64,000 bases of DNA. It comes from Arcticibacter tournemirensis (GTDB lineage Bacteria > Bacteroidota > Bacteroidia > Sphingobacteriales > Sphingobacteriaceae). The DNA lies in contig NZ_VFPL01000001.1 in NCBI RefSeq assembly GCF_006716645.1, positions 4,402,001-4,466,000 on the forward strand. The letters run 5' to 3'. The notes below the pieces were generated by a model that was given only the letters and a program-made list of their open reading frames with translations, was not told the origin of the DNA and ran no database searches. A program made the translations under genes and the position numbers. Below, piece after piece: positions 45,455 to 60,450 of the stretch. How positions within the stretch are numbered: position 1 is the first letter of the stretch; each line of letters begins with the position of its first letter.

Positions 45455-47773
45455 TTATCTGATTATTACTTCAACGTCTTTTGCCCTGCTGGACGGTATT
45501 ACATTCAGCGAAACGATTTTACCTTTTATAACAACAGCTTCAACAGTAGTCTCATACGGCGCACGCAGCTTAAAGTGAACATCCCAAGTTTTGGGCCAAG
45601 CGGGAAGCAGATGAATTTTCCTGCCGCTGGTTTGCATAAGCATTTCCTGAAGTCCTATCATTCCGGAACCACCCCAATTATGGTCTGGAGTCCAGTCGTA
45701 TCCCGGTCCCCAGAAAGCAGGAAAGCGCCGGCCCGAATCTCCAAGCTTTAACAAGGTAAGTCGTGAGGCCTCTTCTGTTAATCCTAATCTGGCTGCAAAT
45801 ATATTGTCCTGTTTCCAACCAATATGGCTTCTGAACTTTAAAGCATCTGCATCATATCTGTACGTATTAATTGCGGTATCCAAACCCGGTTTTCCTATTC
45901 CATAAATTCCCCAGGGGAAAACAGGATAGAGCTGCGCGGTTTCGGTGTTATTCACCCTCGCCCATAATTTAGCCGGTGCTATTGTGGGGTGTCCGTCTGA
46001 CTCACGAAAACTGAGAGGAGGAACGCGGTTCAGCATAAGGGCCCATTGCTGACGCTTCTGCTCATCCAAATATTTTTCCGGCAGTTCAAGCAATCGGGAT
46101 AAAATAATTCTTAGCCCGGAAATGGTGGACGACGCGTTATATGCCATCTTGTAGGTCTCCGCTCCTGAACCCGGATAGAAAACGAGATGTCCATTTCCGT
46201 CCAGCATTTTGCTGCCCCTCATTTTAGCCAGATACTGGTAATGCTCGTTAAAGAAGGTCAGACAGCTCTCAATAAACGGGATATACACGGTAATGTCGCG
46301 CCCTGTATATCTCTCCTCTTCGAGCATCATCAAACAAAACTCAAGTACCGTATCCCATTCATATTCGAGCCAGGCATTATACTCCATTCCTTTATCATAC
46401 CATTCCGGACGCTTCCAGTTATACTCAGCCGGATTAGGAAGGCCAAAGTTTTCCAGTTGCTCCGTAAAGCAGGCGCCCTTGTGTCCCCAATATACCTGGC
46501 TTCTCAGTTCCGCATTTTTCAAGGCCCTCATGTAAAATTCAAACTGCGGCTTCATCAGGTCGAAGTCGCCGCTTTTTAGCATTGGCCAGTATACGAGTCG
46601 TTGATTTTGCGCAGTATGCGTGCCTCCACCCCAATTTCTAAAGTCGGGAGTAAACTTAAGTGCTGAATCGGTCAATGAAGGGTCGTACGTAAAGAGGCCT
46701 CCATTAAATTTTGTAGGCCATTGTCCGAATGCGTTGCACCCAAGCATATACCTGAATAGCTGATAGTTTCTACCGATCTTCCATTCATCTGAAGAAGCGC
46801 CGGAGGCAGAAGGCTGAATGCAAATGTAGCTTCTGTCCCAATACTGGTTCCACCAGGCGGTACTCTTTACATAATCACTTTTTGTATTTTCAATAGCAGA
46901 TTGAAGAAGTGTGGCCAGTTTTTTTCGCCACTGGCTTGTATCCTTAGTCTGTTCGGTATTTAAAGCAATGAAAAGGTCATGGCTGACAGCAGGCTTTTTA
47001 CTTTTTATTGTCCATCTTCTGAAATCGGTATCAAGGTATTTTCCGGCAGATGTTCCGGCCTCTTTCATGTTATGCCCATAAAGAATGCCTCCGAAAAGCA
47101 GGTTTTTAACCGGGTTATATAGCTGATCCTTCACTTTATCCATTCCCTGCTGAATAACCGCGGCATCAAACACTGTTGAATCTGTATTGTGATGATAAAA
47201 CAGTACCTTGTCTTTTTCAAACGCAATTTCGTCTTCCCGCGTAGTCACGATTCCTTTTGGTGCCCATTTCCAGGAATTGGCGTTATTTTCCTTCCCTTTT
47301 GGAAATCTGTCCGTATATCTCCAGCTTTCAAACGACGCTTCTGCCACGAGAGGCTTGTTTCCCGAAACATCAACATGAATAACGGGATGAAATACATCTA
47401 CCCATACTCTGACATCTGCCGACAACCCTCCCTTTTTTCCTGAAATTCTGACATTTCCATCCTTCAACACCAATTCCTGTCTGAACTCCCCCCCTTCAAA
47501 GGGATTAGGACTGAGTTTCACTCTCACCCTACCCAGCTTCAGCAGGGTATTATTCTCATCGAATGTTCCGCTCCTGGCAATGTAGAACAGAAGCTCTCCT
47601 TTTTCAACCCAAACATTCAGACCAATATCTCCACCACCACAGAGCATCGACTCGCCTGAATTTTTACTTTGGCTATTCCATACCAGATTATAACGGCATA
47701 ATTCCGAAGGCTGAGCCATTCCCCAGGCAAACCGGAGAAGCAAAAAAGATAATATGAGGATTCTTTTGACCAT
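45455..47773 (-). CDS. DUF5703 / GH95-like glycoside hydrolase
   Basis: A 772-residue exported protein with a signal peptide (LLLRFAWGMAQ). The N-terminal DUF5703 beta domain (YNLVWNSQSKNSGESMLCGGGDIGLNVWVEKG) precedes an (alpha/alpha)6-type barrel and a C-terminal beta domain (LLPAWPKTWDVHFKLRAPYETTVEAVVI). This design resembles GH95 alpha-fucosidase/galactosidase relatives, but the specific catalytic residues cannot be assigned here. The substrate is likely an alpha-linked sugar on the polysaccharide targeted by the cluster. The terminal gene of the run on the minus strand. Confidence 0.78.
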   Translation of the reverse strand: MVKRILILSFLLLRFAWGMAQPSELCRYNLVWNSQSKNSGESMLCGGGDIGLNVWVEKGELLFYIARSGTFDENNTLLKLGRVRVKLSPNPFEGGEFRQELVLKDGNVRISGKKGGLSADVRVWVDVFHPVIHVDVSGNKPLVAEASFESWRYTDRFPKGKENNANSWKWAPKGIVTTREDEIAFEKDKVLFYHHNTDSTVFDAAVIQQGMDKVKDQLYNPVKNLLFGGILYGHNMKEAGTSAGKYLDTDFRRWTIKSKKPAVSHDLFIALNTEQTKDTSQWRKKLATLLQSAIENTKSDYVKSTAWWNQYWDRSYICIQPSASGASSDEWKIGRNYQLFRYMLGCNAFGQWPTKFNGGLFTYDPSLTDSALKFTPDFRNWGGGTHTAQNQRLVYWPMLKSGDFDLMKPQFEFYMRALKNAELRSQVYWGHKGACFTEQLENFGLPNPAEYNWKRPEWYDKGMEYNAWLEYEWDTVLEFCLMMLEEERYTGRDITVYIPFIESCLTFFNEHYQYLAKMRGSKMLDGNGHLVFYPGSGAETYKMAYNASSTISGLRIILSRLLELPEKYLDEQKRQQWALMLNRVPPLSFRESDGHPTIAPAKLWARVNNTETAQLYPVFPWGIYGIGKPGLDTAINTYRYDADALKFRSHIGWKQDNIFAARLGLTEEASRLTLLKLGDSGRRFPAFWGPGYDWTPDHNWGGSGMIGLQEMLMQTSGRKIHLLPAWPKTWDVHFKLRAPYETTVEAVVIKGKIVSLNVIPSSRAKDVEVIIR

Positions 47774-47792
47774 GAACTCTTATATATAATTA

Positions 47793-47876
47793 GCAGTTGG
47801 CGATTGGCTGTATGTTATGCGCCACCTCCCGCCAACTTTTAACTTTCTACTTTAAACTTTCCACTTACAACTTTAC
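47793..47876. repeat. Heptad array H (ACTTTNN)
   Basis: Units GCAGTTG, GCGATTG and GCTGTAT, then six strict ACTTTNN-type units from 47835 (ACTTTTA, ACTTTCT, ACTTTAA, ACTTTCC, ACTTACA, ACTTTAC). The last unit ends one base before the stop codon of the esterase gene. On the minus strand it reads as array A does on the plus strand. Confidence 0.8.
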
Positions 47877-47877
47877 C

Positions 47878-49302
47878 TCACCATTCGTCAGTTCTGAAAG
47901 ATGCAGCCGGAAGTCCGTCAGTACCAAACAGGTCACCGACAACAAAATCCTTAAAAGCATAGCGAACGGCAACAGGGTCCTTTACCATTGGCGAAGATAC
48001 CGAGACTGTGCTTCCGTTGATGGCTGCTTTCGCAGGATAGAATATTTTATCCTTGCCGGCAACTTCGAAGTTGGTTATCTCTTTTCCAAAAGAAGTAAGC
48101 CCGTTAGTTGCGTTTACAAATTTAAGAACGGCAACACTTCCATTTATTGTCAGCGATTCGTATTCAGGGCTGGCAAATCCAAAGCCCTGCAATCCGTAAG
48201 TTTTCCCCAGGGCTAGCAAGGCAAGACGCTTGCCTCCTTCCTCTTTGCGGGCAGGATGTATGGAGTTCTCTTCGCCGATATCCAGCACAACCGCCATTCC
48301 CGAGTTAGGGATTTTCGCGGCTGACTTGCGTTGAGCATCTCTAAGATATGCAGAATTAAACTTGCCGCCATAGTTAAAAGGGGGAAGTTGTGAATAGTTA
48401 TAGGGCGCTATCTGAACATAATAGAAGGGGAAATCGCCCTGACTCCACAAGGTCCGCCATCTTTTTACCATTGAAGGGAGAAGACCCTCATACTGGTCCG
48501 GCCTTTCGTAATTTGATTCGCCCTGGTACCAGATACAACCCTTAATGCCATATCCGATAACCGGGTGAAGCATCCCATTAAAAAGAGTAGTCGGTGTACG
48601 GTTCACCACTTTTATTGAATCGCTCTTCCCGGGAATTTTAATCTCAGGGAACGACTTTAATACTTCAGGATCCATCCATGCCTCAATCGTAGAGCCACCA
48701 TAGCTCACGTTAATCAGACCGACAGGAACGTCGAGCATCTCATTCAGCAAACGGCCAAAGAAATACCCCGTTGCGCTGAAATTTGCTACGGTCTCAGGGC
48801 TTGCTATTTTCCAGGGTGAGGGTTTGCTGTTTGCCTGAGGCTCCTTCTGAGAGGAACGCGGTACGGTGTAAATCCTCAGATTCTTGTTCCGTGACTTCAA
48901 TATCGCGTCGTTTGAACCGATTATGGGTTGTCCCTTAAATCCTTTCAAGGGCATTTCCATGTTCGACTGTCCCGTACAGAGCCAAACCTCGCCGATCAGG
49001 ATGTTGTTCAGCTTAAGGGGAGTGCCATCACTTATCGTCAGTTCGTACGGACCACCTGCAGACGGCGTAGAAACGATCGCCTTCCATTTCCCGGCCTTAT
49101 CAGCCTTAACCGAATAGCTTTTCCCGTCCCATGACGTCACTACATTAACAGCGCTTCCCTCCTTAGCCCAGCCCCATACAGGTACCTGTGACTGCTGCTG
49201 TAATACCATGTTATCCGTAAATATCGACGGAAGCTTAACCTGCGCTTTCAGACAAAACGAAGCGCAGAATAAAAATAGAAATGTGTATGTTGTTTTTGAC
49301 AT
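47878..49302 (-). CDS. Sialate O-acetylesterase-like carbohydrate esterase
   Basis: A 474-residue exported esterase with a signal peptide (TFLFLFCASFCLKAQ). SASA/SGNH fold: Ser in LCTGQSNMEMPL, an oxyanion segment CIWYQGESNYERP, and the His of NSIHPARKEEGG late in the domain. Such enzymes remove O-acetyl groups from sugars; in a pectin-type cluster the target is more likely an acetylated plant polysaccharide than sialic acid. It lies between the GH127 and GH95-like genes, with short heptad arrays on both sides. Confidence 0.88.
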   Translation of the reverse strand: MSKTTYTFLFLFCASFCLKAQVKLPSIFTDNMVLQQQSQVPVWGWAKEGSAVNVVTSWDGKSYSVKADKAGKWKAIVSTPSAGGPYELTISDGTPLKLNNILIGEVWLCTGQSNMEMPLKGFKGQPIIGSNDAILKSRNKNLRIYTVPRSSQKEPQANSKPSPWKIASPETVANFSATGYFFGRLLNEMLDVPVGLINVSYGGSTIEAWMDPEVLKSFPEIKIPGKSDSIKVVNRTPTTLFNGMLHPVIGYGIKGCIWYQGESNYERPDQYEGLLPSMVKRWRTLWSQGDFPFYYVQIAPYNYSQLPPFNYGGKFNSAYLRDAQRKSAAKIPNSGMAVVLDIGEENSIHPARKEEGGKRLALLALGKTYGLQGFGFASPEYESLTINGSVAVLKFVNATNGLTSFGKEITNFEVAGKDKIFYPAKAAINGSTVSVSSPMVKDPVAVRYAFKDFVVGDLFGTDGLPAASFRTDEW

Positions 49303-49337
49303 GAATATATGGATATCGGAGGTTTGAATTTCTTATT

Positions 49338-49372
49338 ACTTTTAACTTTCAACCTTAAACTTTCAACTCCCC
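49338..49372. repeat. Heptad array I (ACTTTNN)
   Basis: Five units at exact 7-base steps: ACTTTTA, ACTTTCA, ACCTTAA, ACTTTCA, ACTCCCC. It lies between the esterase start and the GH127 stop. Confidence 0.7.
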
Positions 49373-49374
49373 AA

Positions 49375-51444
49375 TTACCTCACTGGCATCCAGACTTCCA
49401 TATCCGTATGGCCCCGGTTACCCCAGGCGTAGTAAGGCACAAGGCGGATCTTTACCCGCTCTGGTTTATCCTGCGATATTTCGCGGTATAATTTATTGTT
49501 CCAGTCCTTTTTGCCGGTAACAAATCCTTCTCCTTCAAGGGCTATCAAATTGCTGTTGCTGACAGTTACTTCTTTCGGGGTAAAGGCAGCGTTTGAAGGA
49601 ACGGCCACATCAAACATATTGACGTTCTCGGGAAGATCTTTTGCTTCGAGGCAATATACTACAGGTCCCCGTTTAACGGCCACCTGGTTACGAGTTTCTT
49701 CTACCAGAGGATTAGATTCAACAAGAACCGCATTCATTGGAAGAATAAGCTCGATAATGTCGCCTTTTTTCCATTTCCTCGTAATAGTAGCGTACGTACC
49801 GGCGGTAAGTTCATCCTGCTGATCCTTTCCATTAATTTTTAAGCTTGCTCCTTTGCACCACCCTGGAATACGCATCATCACAGCAAATGGTTTCGATGGT
49901 GTCGATTCGAAGCTTATCCTGATATTTCCGTCCCAGGGATAAGCTGTTTCCTGTGTCAGCTTAACTACCGAGCCATCATTCAGCTTTGCAGATAGTTTGC
50001 TTCCTCCATACAAGTTAAACCACAGGCCTTTGTCAGATACACTATACAGGTAATTATTCACTTCAGCTATCGTTCTGACGACATTGGGCGGACAGCAGTT
50101 AGAGAGTGCAATGTATCCCACCCGGTCTTTCGACCAGCGTTGTTTAAACGGAAGTTCATCCGAATAGCTAAGCGGGTTGGTGTATAAAAACTTAGTTCCA
50201 TTTAAACTGATGCCCGATAAGATACTGTTATAAAGCGTCAGTTCAGCAATGTCGGCATATTTGGCATCGCCGGAGAGAGCCAGCATCCTCCAGTTCCACA
50301 GCATGTTCCCGATGTTCGCGCAGGTCTCGCCGTGGGCCGTAAAATTCGGCAGTTGGTAATCCCGTCCGTATGCCTGGTGGATCTTCTGAACATCTGTCGG
50401 CTCGTAAGAGGTGCCGTCAGGAGACACACCATCATATAAAGCGCCACAGGCCCCCGTAATGTACATCTTACGCTGGGTTACGTCATTCCACATCAGGTCG
50501 AGCCGATGGAGCAAACTGGTATCCCCCGTTTCAGCATATACGTCTGCCACTCCTGCATATAGATAATTCGCACGAACAGCATGGCCCATTGCCTTAGTTT
50601 GTTTTCTGAACGGGATCCGGTCCTGATTATCGTCCGTTCCGTTCTCAACCAATCCCCTGATATCGATTAAACTTTTTGAAAGCTCAAGATACCGGGCATC
50701 CTTCGTCGTACGGTACATTTCAACCACTCCCATGTAATGAGAAGGACAAATGGCATTACGCGCCAGCTCAGGAGACGATGTTTTGTAGAAATTATACAAA
50801 TAGTCGGTTGCTTTCTTTGCAATAGTCAATAAAGAAGTTTTTCCGGTAGCCCGGTAATGAACACACGCTGCAGTCATCAGGTGACCCATGTTATAGGTCT
50901 CAAAATGCAGCCTGTCTTTAAACTCAGCCGCCTTTCCTGCAGAGTTTCGTTCTTCAATCATAGTTGGCGTATGGATGTATCCGTCGGCTCTCTGGCATTT
51001 GGCAATCACGGGGATCACCTCATCAATGTACTTGTCAAGCTTCGGGTCTTTCGTAACAGCGTACATTGCGCTAAGCGCCTCAATCAATTTATAAAAGTCG
51101 CCATCATGAAATGGAGGCCCTGCATTCTTTCCTTCCTTCAGCCCTGCTGCTATCTCAAAGTTGCGGAAGGCATGAGCTACCTCAGGGTCCTTATATAAAT
51201 TCCACATATAAGGGATCATAGAATCCTGGCATACTTTCATTCTCTCCGCCCAAAAACCACTGGTCATCTTAACATCGCCCATGTTTACGTTCCTGAGCTT
51301 TGCATAGGGACTGGATGTTGTATTTACGAGGCTTTTATCCTGCCCAAAGCTGCTATTTGCAGTCAGCATCATCATCCCGGCAGATAAGGCCGCCAGCATA
51401 AAGGCTGTCTTCAATTTATCACGCATTATTCTGTTCATTATCAT
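49375..51444 (-). CDS. GH127 beta-L-arabinofuranosidase family protein
   Basis: A 689-residue exported enzyme with a signal peptide (LAALSAGMMMLTANSSFG). The GH127 (alpha/alpha)6 barrel shows GFWAERM, the acid/ligand pair in HGETCANIGNM and the Cys pair in SNCCPPNVVR, which in characterised members bind zinc with one Cys as nucleophile. It should release beta-L-arabinofuranose or a related sugar. The ATG overlaps the end of the GH106-like gene by 4 bases. All key residues are present. Confidence 0.88.
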   Translation of the reverse strand: MIMNRIMRDKLKTAFMLAALSAGMMMLTANSSFGQDKSLVNTTSSPYAKLRNVNMGDVKMTSGFWAERMKVCQDSMIPYMWNLYKDPEVAHAFRNFEIAAGLKEGKNAGPPFHDGDFYKLIEALSAMYAVTKDPKLDKYIDEVIPVIAKCQRADGYIHTPTMIEERNSAGKAAEFKDRLHFETYNMGHLMTAACVHYRATGKTSLLTIAKKATDYLYNFYKTSSPELARNAICPSHYMGVVEMYRTTKDARYLELSKSLIDIRGLVENGTDDNQDRIPFRKQTKAMGHAVRANYLYAGVADVYAETGDTSLLHRLDLMWNDVTQRKMYITGACGALYDGVSPDGTSYEPTDVQKIHQAYGRDYQLPNFTAHGETCANIGNMLWNWRMLALSGDAKYADIAELTLYNSILSGISLNGTKFLYTNPLSYSDELPFKQRWSKDRVGYIALSNCCPPNVVRTIAEVNNYLYSVSDKGLWFNLYGGSKLSAKLNDGSVVKLTQETAYPWDGNIRISFESTPSKPFAVMMRIPGWCKGASLKINGKDQQDELTAGTYATITRKWKKGDIIELILPMNAVLVESNPLVEETRNQVAVKRGPVVYCLEAKDLPENVNMFDVAVPSNAAFTPKEVTVSNSNLIALEGEGFVTGKKDWNNKLYREISQDKPERVKIRLVPYYAWGNRGHTDMEVWMPVR

Positions 51445-54400
51445 TTCTCTGAAAGGATTGTTACTGCTCCGGTAAGCCCCGCTTTTAAAAGAGAGCGATT
51501 GTGTAGCCTGAAGGGAGCCGTCGTGTGGCTTATCCTTTGATTTTCCGACAATGTCTGATCATGCTTCATCCGGTTGAACCAGGTGTTTGTTACTTCTATG
51601 ACCAGTTCATTATTACCGTTCTTCAGTGCATCTGTTATATCGAGTCTGTAAGGTGCAGTCCAGGCAATGCCACAACTTACACCATTCAATTTCACCTCTG
51701 CGATATTGGATACCTCCCCAAGATCGAGCCAGAAGCGGTCACTATCCTTAGGCTTCTTCCATTTAAAGTTCTTATGATAAACCGCCGTGCCTGAATAGTA
51801 ACGGACAGACGTATCCTGACTTTGACTCCAATCGCTAAGTTCCTTAAACAATACAGGCTTTTGCGGTCCTCCCAAAACAGGATCAAAGTGCACAGACCAG
51901 CCACCCTCTATCTGCTTGACAGTATGGGATTCCGACCAGTTCTTCTTATCTCCGTTGGCAGAAGGAACTGTCTCATTTCTGAAGATCACGAAGTAAGATC
52001 CGTTCGGAGGAAACAGCATGGGTAGTTCCGTACGGCCCGATGAAGCCGTCCAGTTGGTTGCTGTGATTGTTCTTCCTGTAACAGGATCATAAATATCGGG
52101 GACTTTATCCGCGACCCGGAACGACAGTACGAGCTCTTTATTGACCGAATCCTGATTCGAAACAAAATAGATTTCAGAATCGCCGGTACTCCGGTGGTTC
52201 CAGGCAATTTTACCGGCCGGCTCATTATTCTTACCTGTGTAAGTAAAATCGCACGGTACTCCGATGAAGTCAAAAGACTCTAAACTAATAGGCCCGGGTA
52301 TCACACGGCCCTTTCCGACCTGTTTTACCATTGCTGAAGCGGCTCCGTTGCGCACTGTAGTAAAAGATCCACCCCAAAGTTCCTCTGTTGCTATCTGAAG
52401 CCTCTTATCTTCTTCAGTAAAATCTTTAAGCCCGGGAGTAGTTACCGGCCGGTCTCCAAGCACAACGGTTGCACCGTCTTTAACAAGCTGCAGCAATCGT
52501 TCCGCTACACCGGCACTCATTAAATTACTGTTTGGATTCATGGGATGTTTTCCCGGCAGTACAAGAACCGCGTAACTTGCTCCTCCGGGCAATTCAATCC
52601 GTCCGTTCCTGACCACAGCGAGATTAAGCAGGACGTCTGCGTTGAAAGAGTCATAAGCATACCCGCGCAGCGGATCAGTCCAGTCTGCAGGATTGATCAT
52701 ATTCGCCCCCGTATTAACGCCTACAGGCATTTCGCGCATGGGCACTCCCCGGTTTTCGAGCCTCTTCCTTTCTGCGGTTACAACTTCCTTACCGAAAATC
52801 CCTGGTAAAGACGGCACAAGCCGTTCAGGGAGGATTGCCCTCCCTGGAAACTCCTCTCCGGTAAAAACGGCAATATCGTCAACTGGTCTTCCCTGCTGAA
52901 GCAATGATTGACAACGCTCTGCGTATTCTACCCATGACCTTCCCTGCTTCCACCAGGTTTGATCCCGCTGGAAAAGTAATCCCACATCATTGAGCGTCAT
53001 CCCAGGCTTACGGTCCATCCAGGGGTTGTGTGTATACACATGATAAACCAGTCTGTTTATGCCCAGGGCATAGTTCCTGTCCTGCAAAGCTTTAAGCATT
53101 CCCGGATGTTCATCCCAGTGCATGCGGACCTCCGTAAATGCCTCCGACTGGATGACGTTCTTGCCATAAATATGAGCGCCGCTGATAGCGTCCCTTACAT
53201 CGTTAGGTTTATCGTGCGACGGGCTCCGCAGCCAGAATTCACCCATCGGTATATCCACCTCCTTAAAGTGCAGCAAGCCATCAGCAACCATCACAGGAGC
53301 CGTCGCCTCTGCAGTAAAGGTGGCACCCTTTTCATGAGCCAGCTGTTTAAGGGTTTTAAAGAAGTTATCAGCTATAAGCTCTGATATGGTTTGCCTTATA
53401 TCATAGAGGAAACGTTCCGAAACATCAGCGCTCTCAACAGGAACACCCGTCATGACGGGAAGGTATGGCACAGGATCGTATCCCCGCCGTTTCCTGAACT
53501 CTTCGCGAAATACCGGCGACCAATTCTGGCTTCCGCATTCCCAGCTGTCGACATGAAAGATATTCAGGACTCGTTTAGCCAGGTCAGGACCTGCCACACG
53601 GAGCGCTTCTCCAAACCATTTGTCAAACTGAAACCTCACCACCTCCGGGTTAAACTTGTCGCACTCGAGTCCTTTTCCCGCACCGGCAGTTTCATTCATG
53701 TGACCGGTTGATGTATAACCAACCCTGAGAATCACCCAGTTGCCTGCAGGAACCTTCCACTTCAACCTTCCTTTACCGTCAGCATATTGTGTTATATCCT
53801 TTACAGAACCGAAAGGAACACAAAGTGAATCGGGGACAAGGTCGCTGGTGGTCCTTGAACTTACCCTCCATACTTCACCTGTCTTGCCTTCATACTGATG
53901 GATGCGGGCCTCAGATGACAGCTCTATACCAGCAATCTTAAGGGAGGGCTTCCATTTTGCCGCGTCCAGGTCTTCGGCTCCAGGCTCTGAACCTTCTTTA
54001 TTGTAGACAAAGCGAAAGAATCGTGCAGTTACAGGCTTAATTTCATGGGTAACGTCGGCATCCCAGTCAAGCCAGCCTGCCCTTGGCGGCTGAAGACGTT
54101 CGGCGGCCCGGAAGTTTTTGCCGTCGTCACTCACTTCAATGAGAAGCCGGTGCGACTGATAATTAAAGCCATTCACCCTGATCACCACCGAGCGGCAGGT
54201 AAACGGCTTTGTAAATTCATATTGGATCCAGCAGGGATCGTTACGGCCGAAGTTTTGCTTATTACCCGGCTTCACAAGGAAAGACGCGTCGGCTCCGTTA
54301 CTTGTGGTCACCTTTGGAACAACCGTCCTGGTTGAATGTCCCGCTCCCCGGTTTGCCGGGAATGCAAACACTGCAATGTCGCGAAAATATCCTTTATATG

Positions 54401-54895
54401 CTGGCAGAGAAGGCAAAGTATCATTAAATACCCGTCCGCCCTTTATCATTAAGGAAGATGAAACCACTTTTTGCATTGAATTCTCAGGCGTAATCCATGG
54501 GCCGCCGGCGGTTGCGAAACCATCGTTGGGAAGCATCGCAATCTTAATCCCTATCCTGGCGGCTTCATCAAGGGCATAGCGCACCATCTTCCACCATTCG
54601 GGACTAAGCTGATCAATAGAAGGCGTATACAATGGAGGATCTGTTTTCCCCTTGATGGGGGCCAGATACGCCCCTGCGATGCCAGCCTGCTTCATTGCTT
54701 CCAGATCGGCTGTAATACCCTCTCTTGAATAGGCCCCGTGCATCCAGTACCAGAATACCCAGGATTTTGCCGATTCACCAACGGGCTTTATGTACTCCGG
54801 CAAACCACGCTGTGCTGAGGCCCTTCCAAACATCAGAACGGACGTCAGAACAGAAAGCACTATACCGTATTTAATTCTTTTATAACTCACTTTCA

Positions 54896-54896
<1 letters not shown>
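51441..54896 (-). CDS. GH106-like alpha-L-rhamnosidase
   Basis: A 1151-residue exported glycosidase with a signal peptide (IVLSVLTSVLMFGRASA). The catalytic TIM barrel starts with WVFWYWMHGAYSREGITADL and GIAGAYLAPIKG, includes IKIAMLPNDGFATAGGPW and FHVDSWECGSQNWSP; several beta-sandwich domains follow, ending in a galactose-binding-like module (EVKLNGVSCGIAWTAPYRLD). This match is to the GH106 class, which cuts terminal rhamnose from pectin side chains. Start overlaps the upstream GH2 stop by one base. Size is normal for the family. Confidence 0.82.
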
Positions 54897-60372
<5,476 letters not shown>

Positions 60373-60380
60373 TTTCTTTA

Positions 60381-60450
60381 GCTATTGGCTTTTAGCAGTT
60401 GGCAATTGGCTTCCTGCATGATAATTCATAACTCATAATTCATAACCCAT
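60381..60450. repeat. Heptad array J
   Basis: Ten units at exact 7-base steps: GCTATTG, GCTTTTA, GCAGTTG, GCAATTG, GCTTCCT, GCATGAT, then AATTCAT, AACTCAT, AATTCAT, AACCCAT (60423-60450). The last four are identical to array G. It overlaps the final four codons and stop of the upstream gene. Confidence 0.8.
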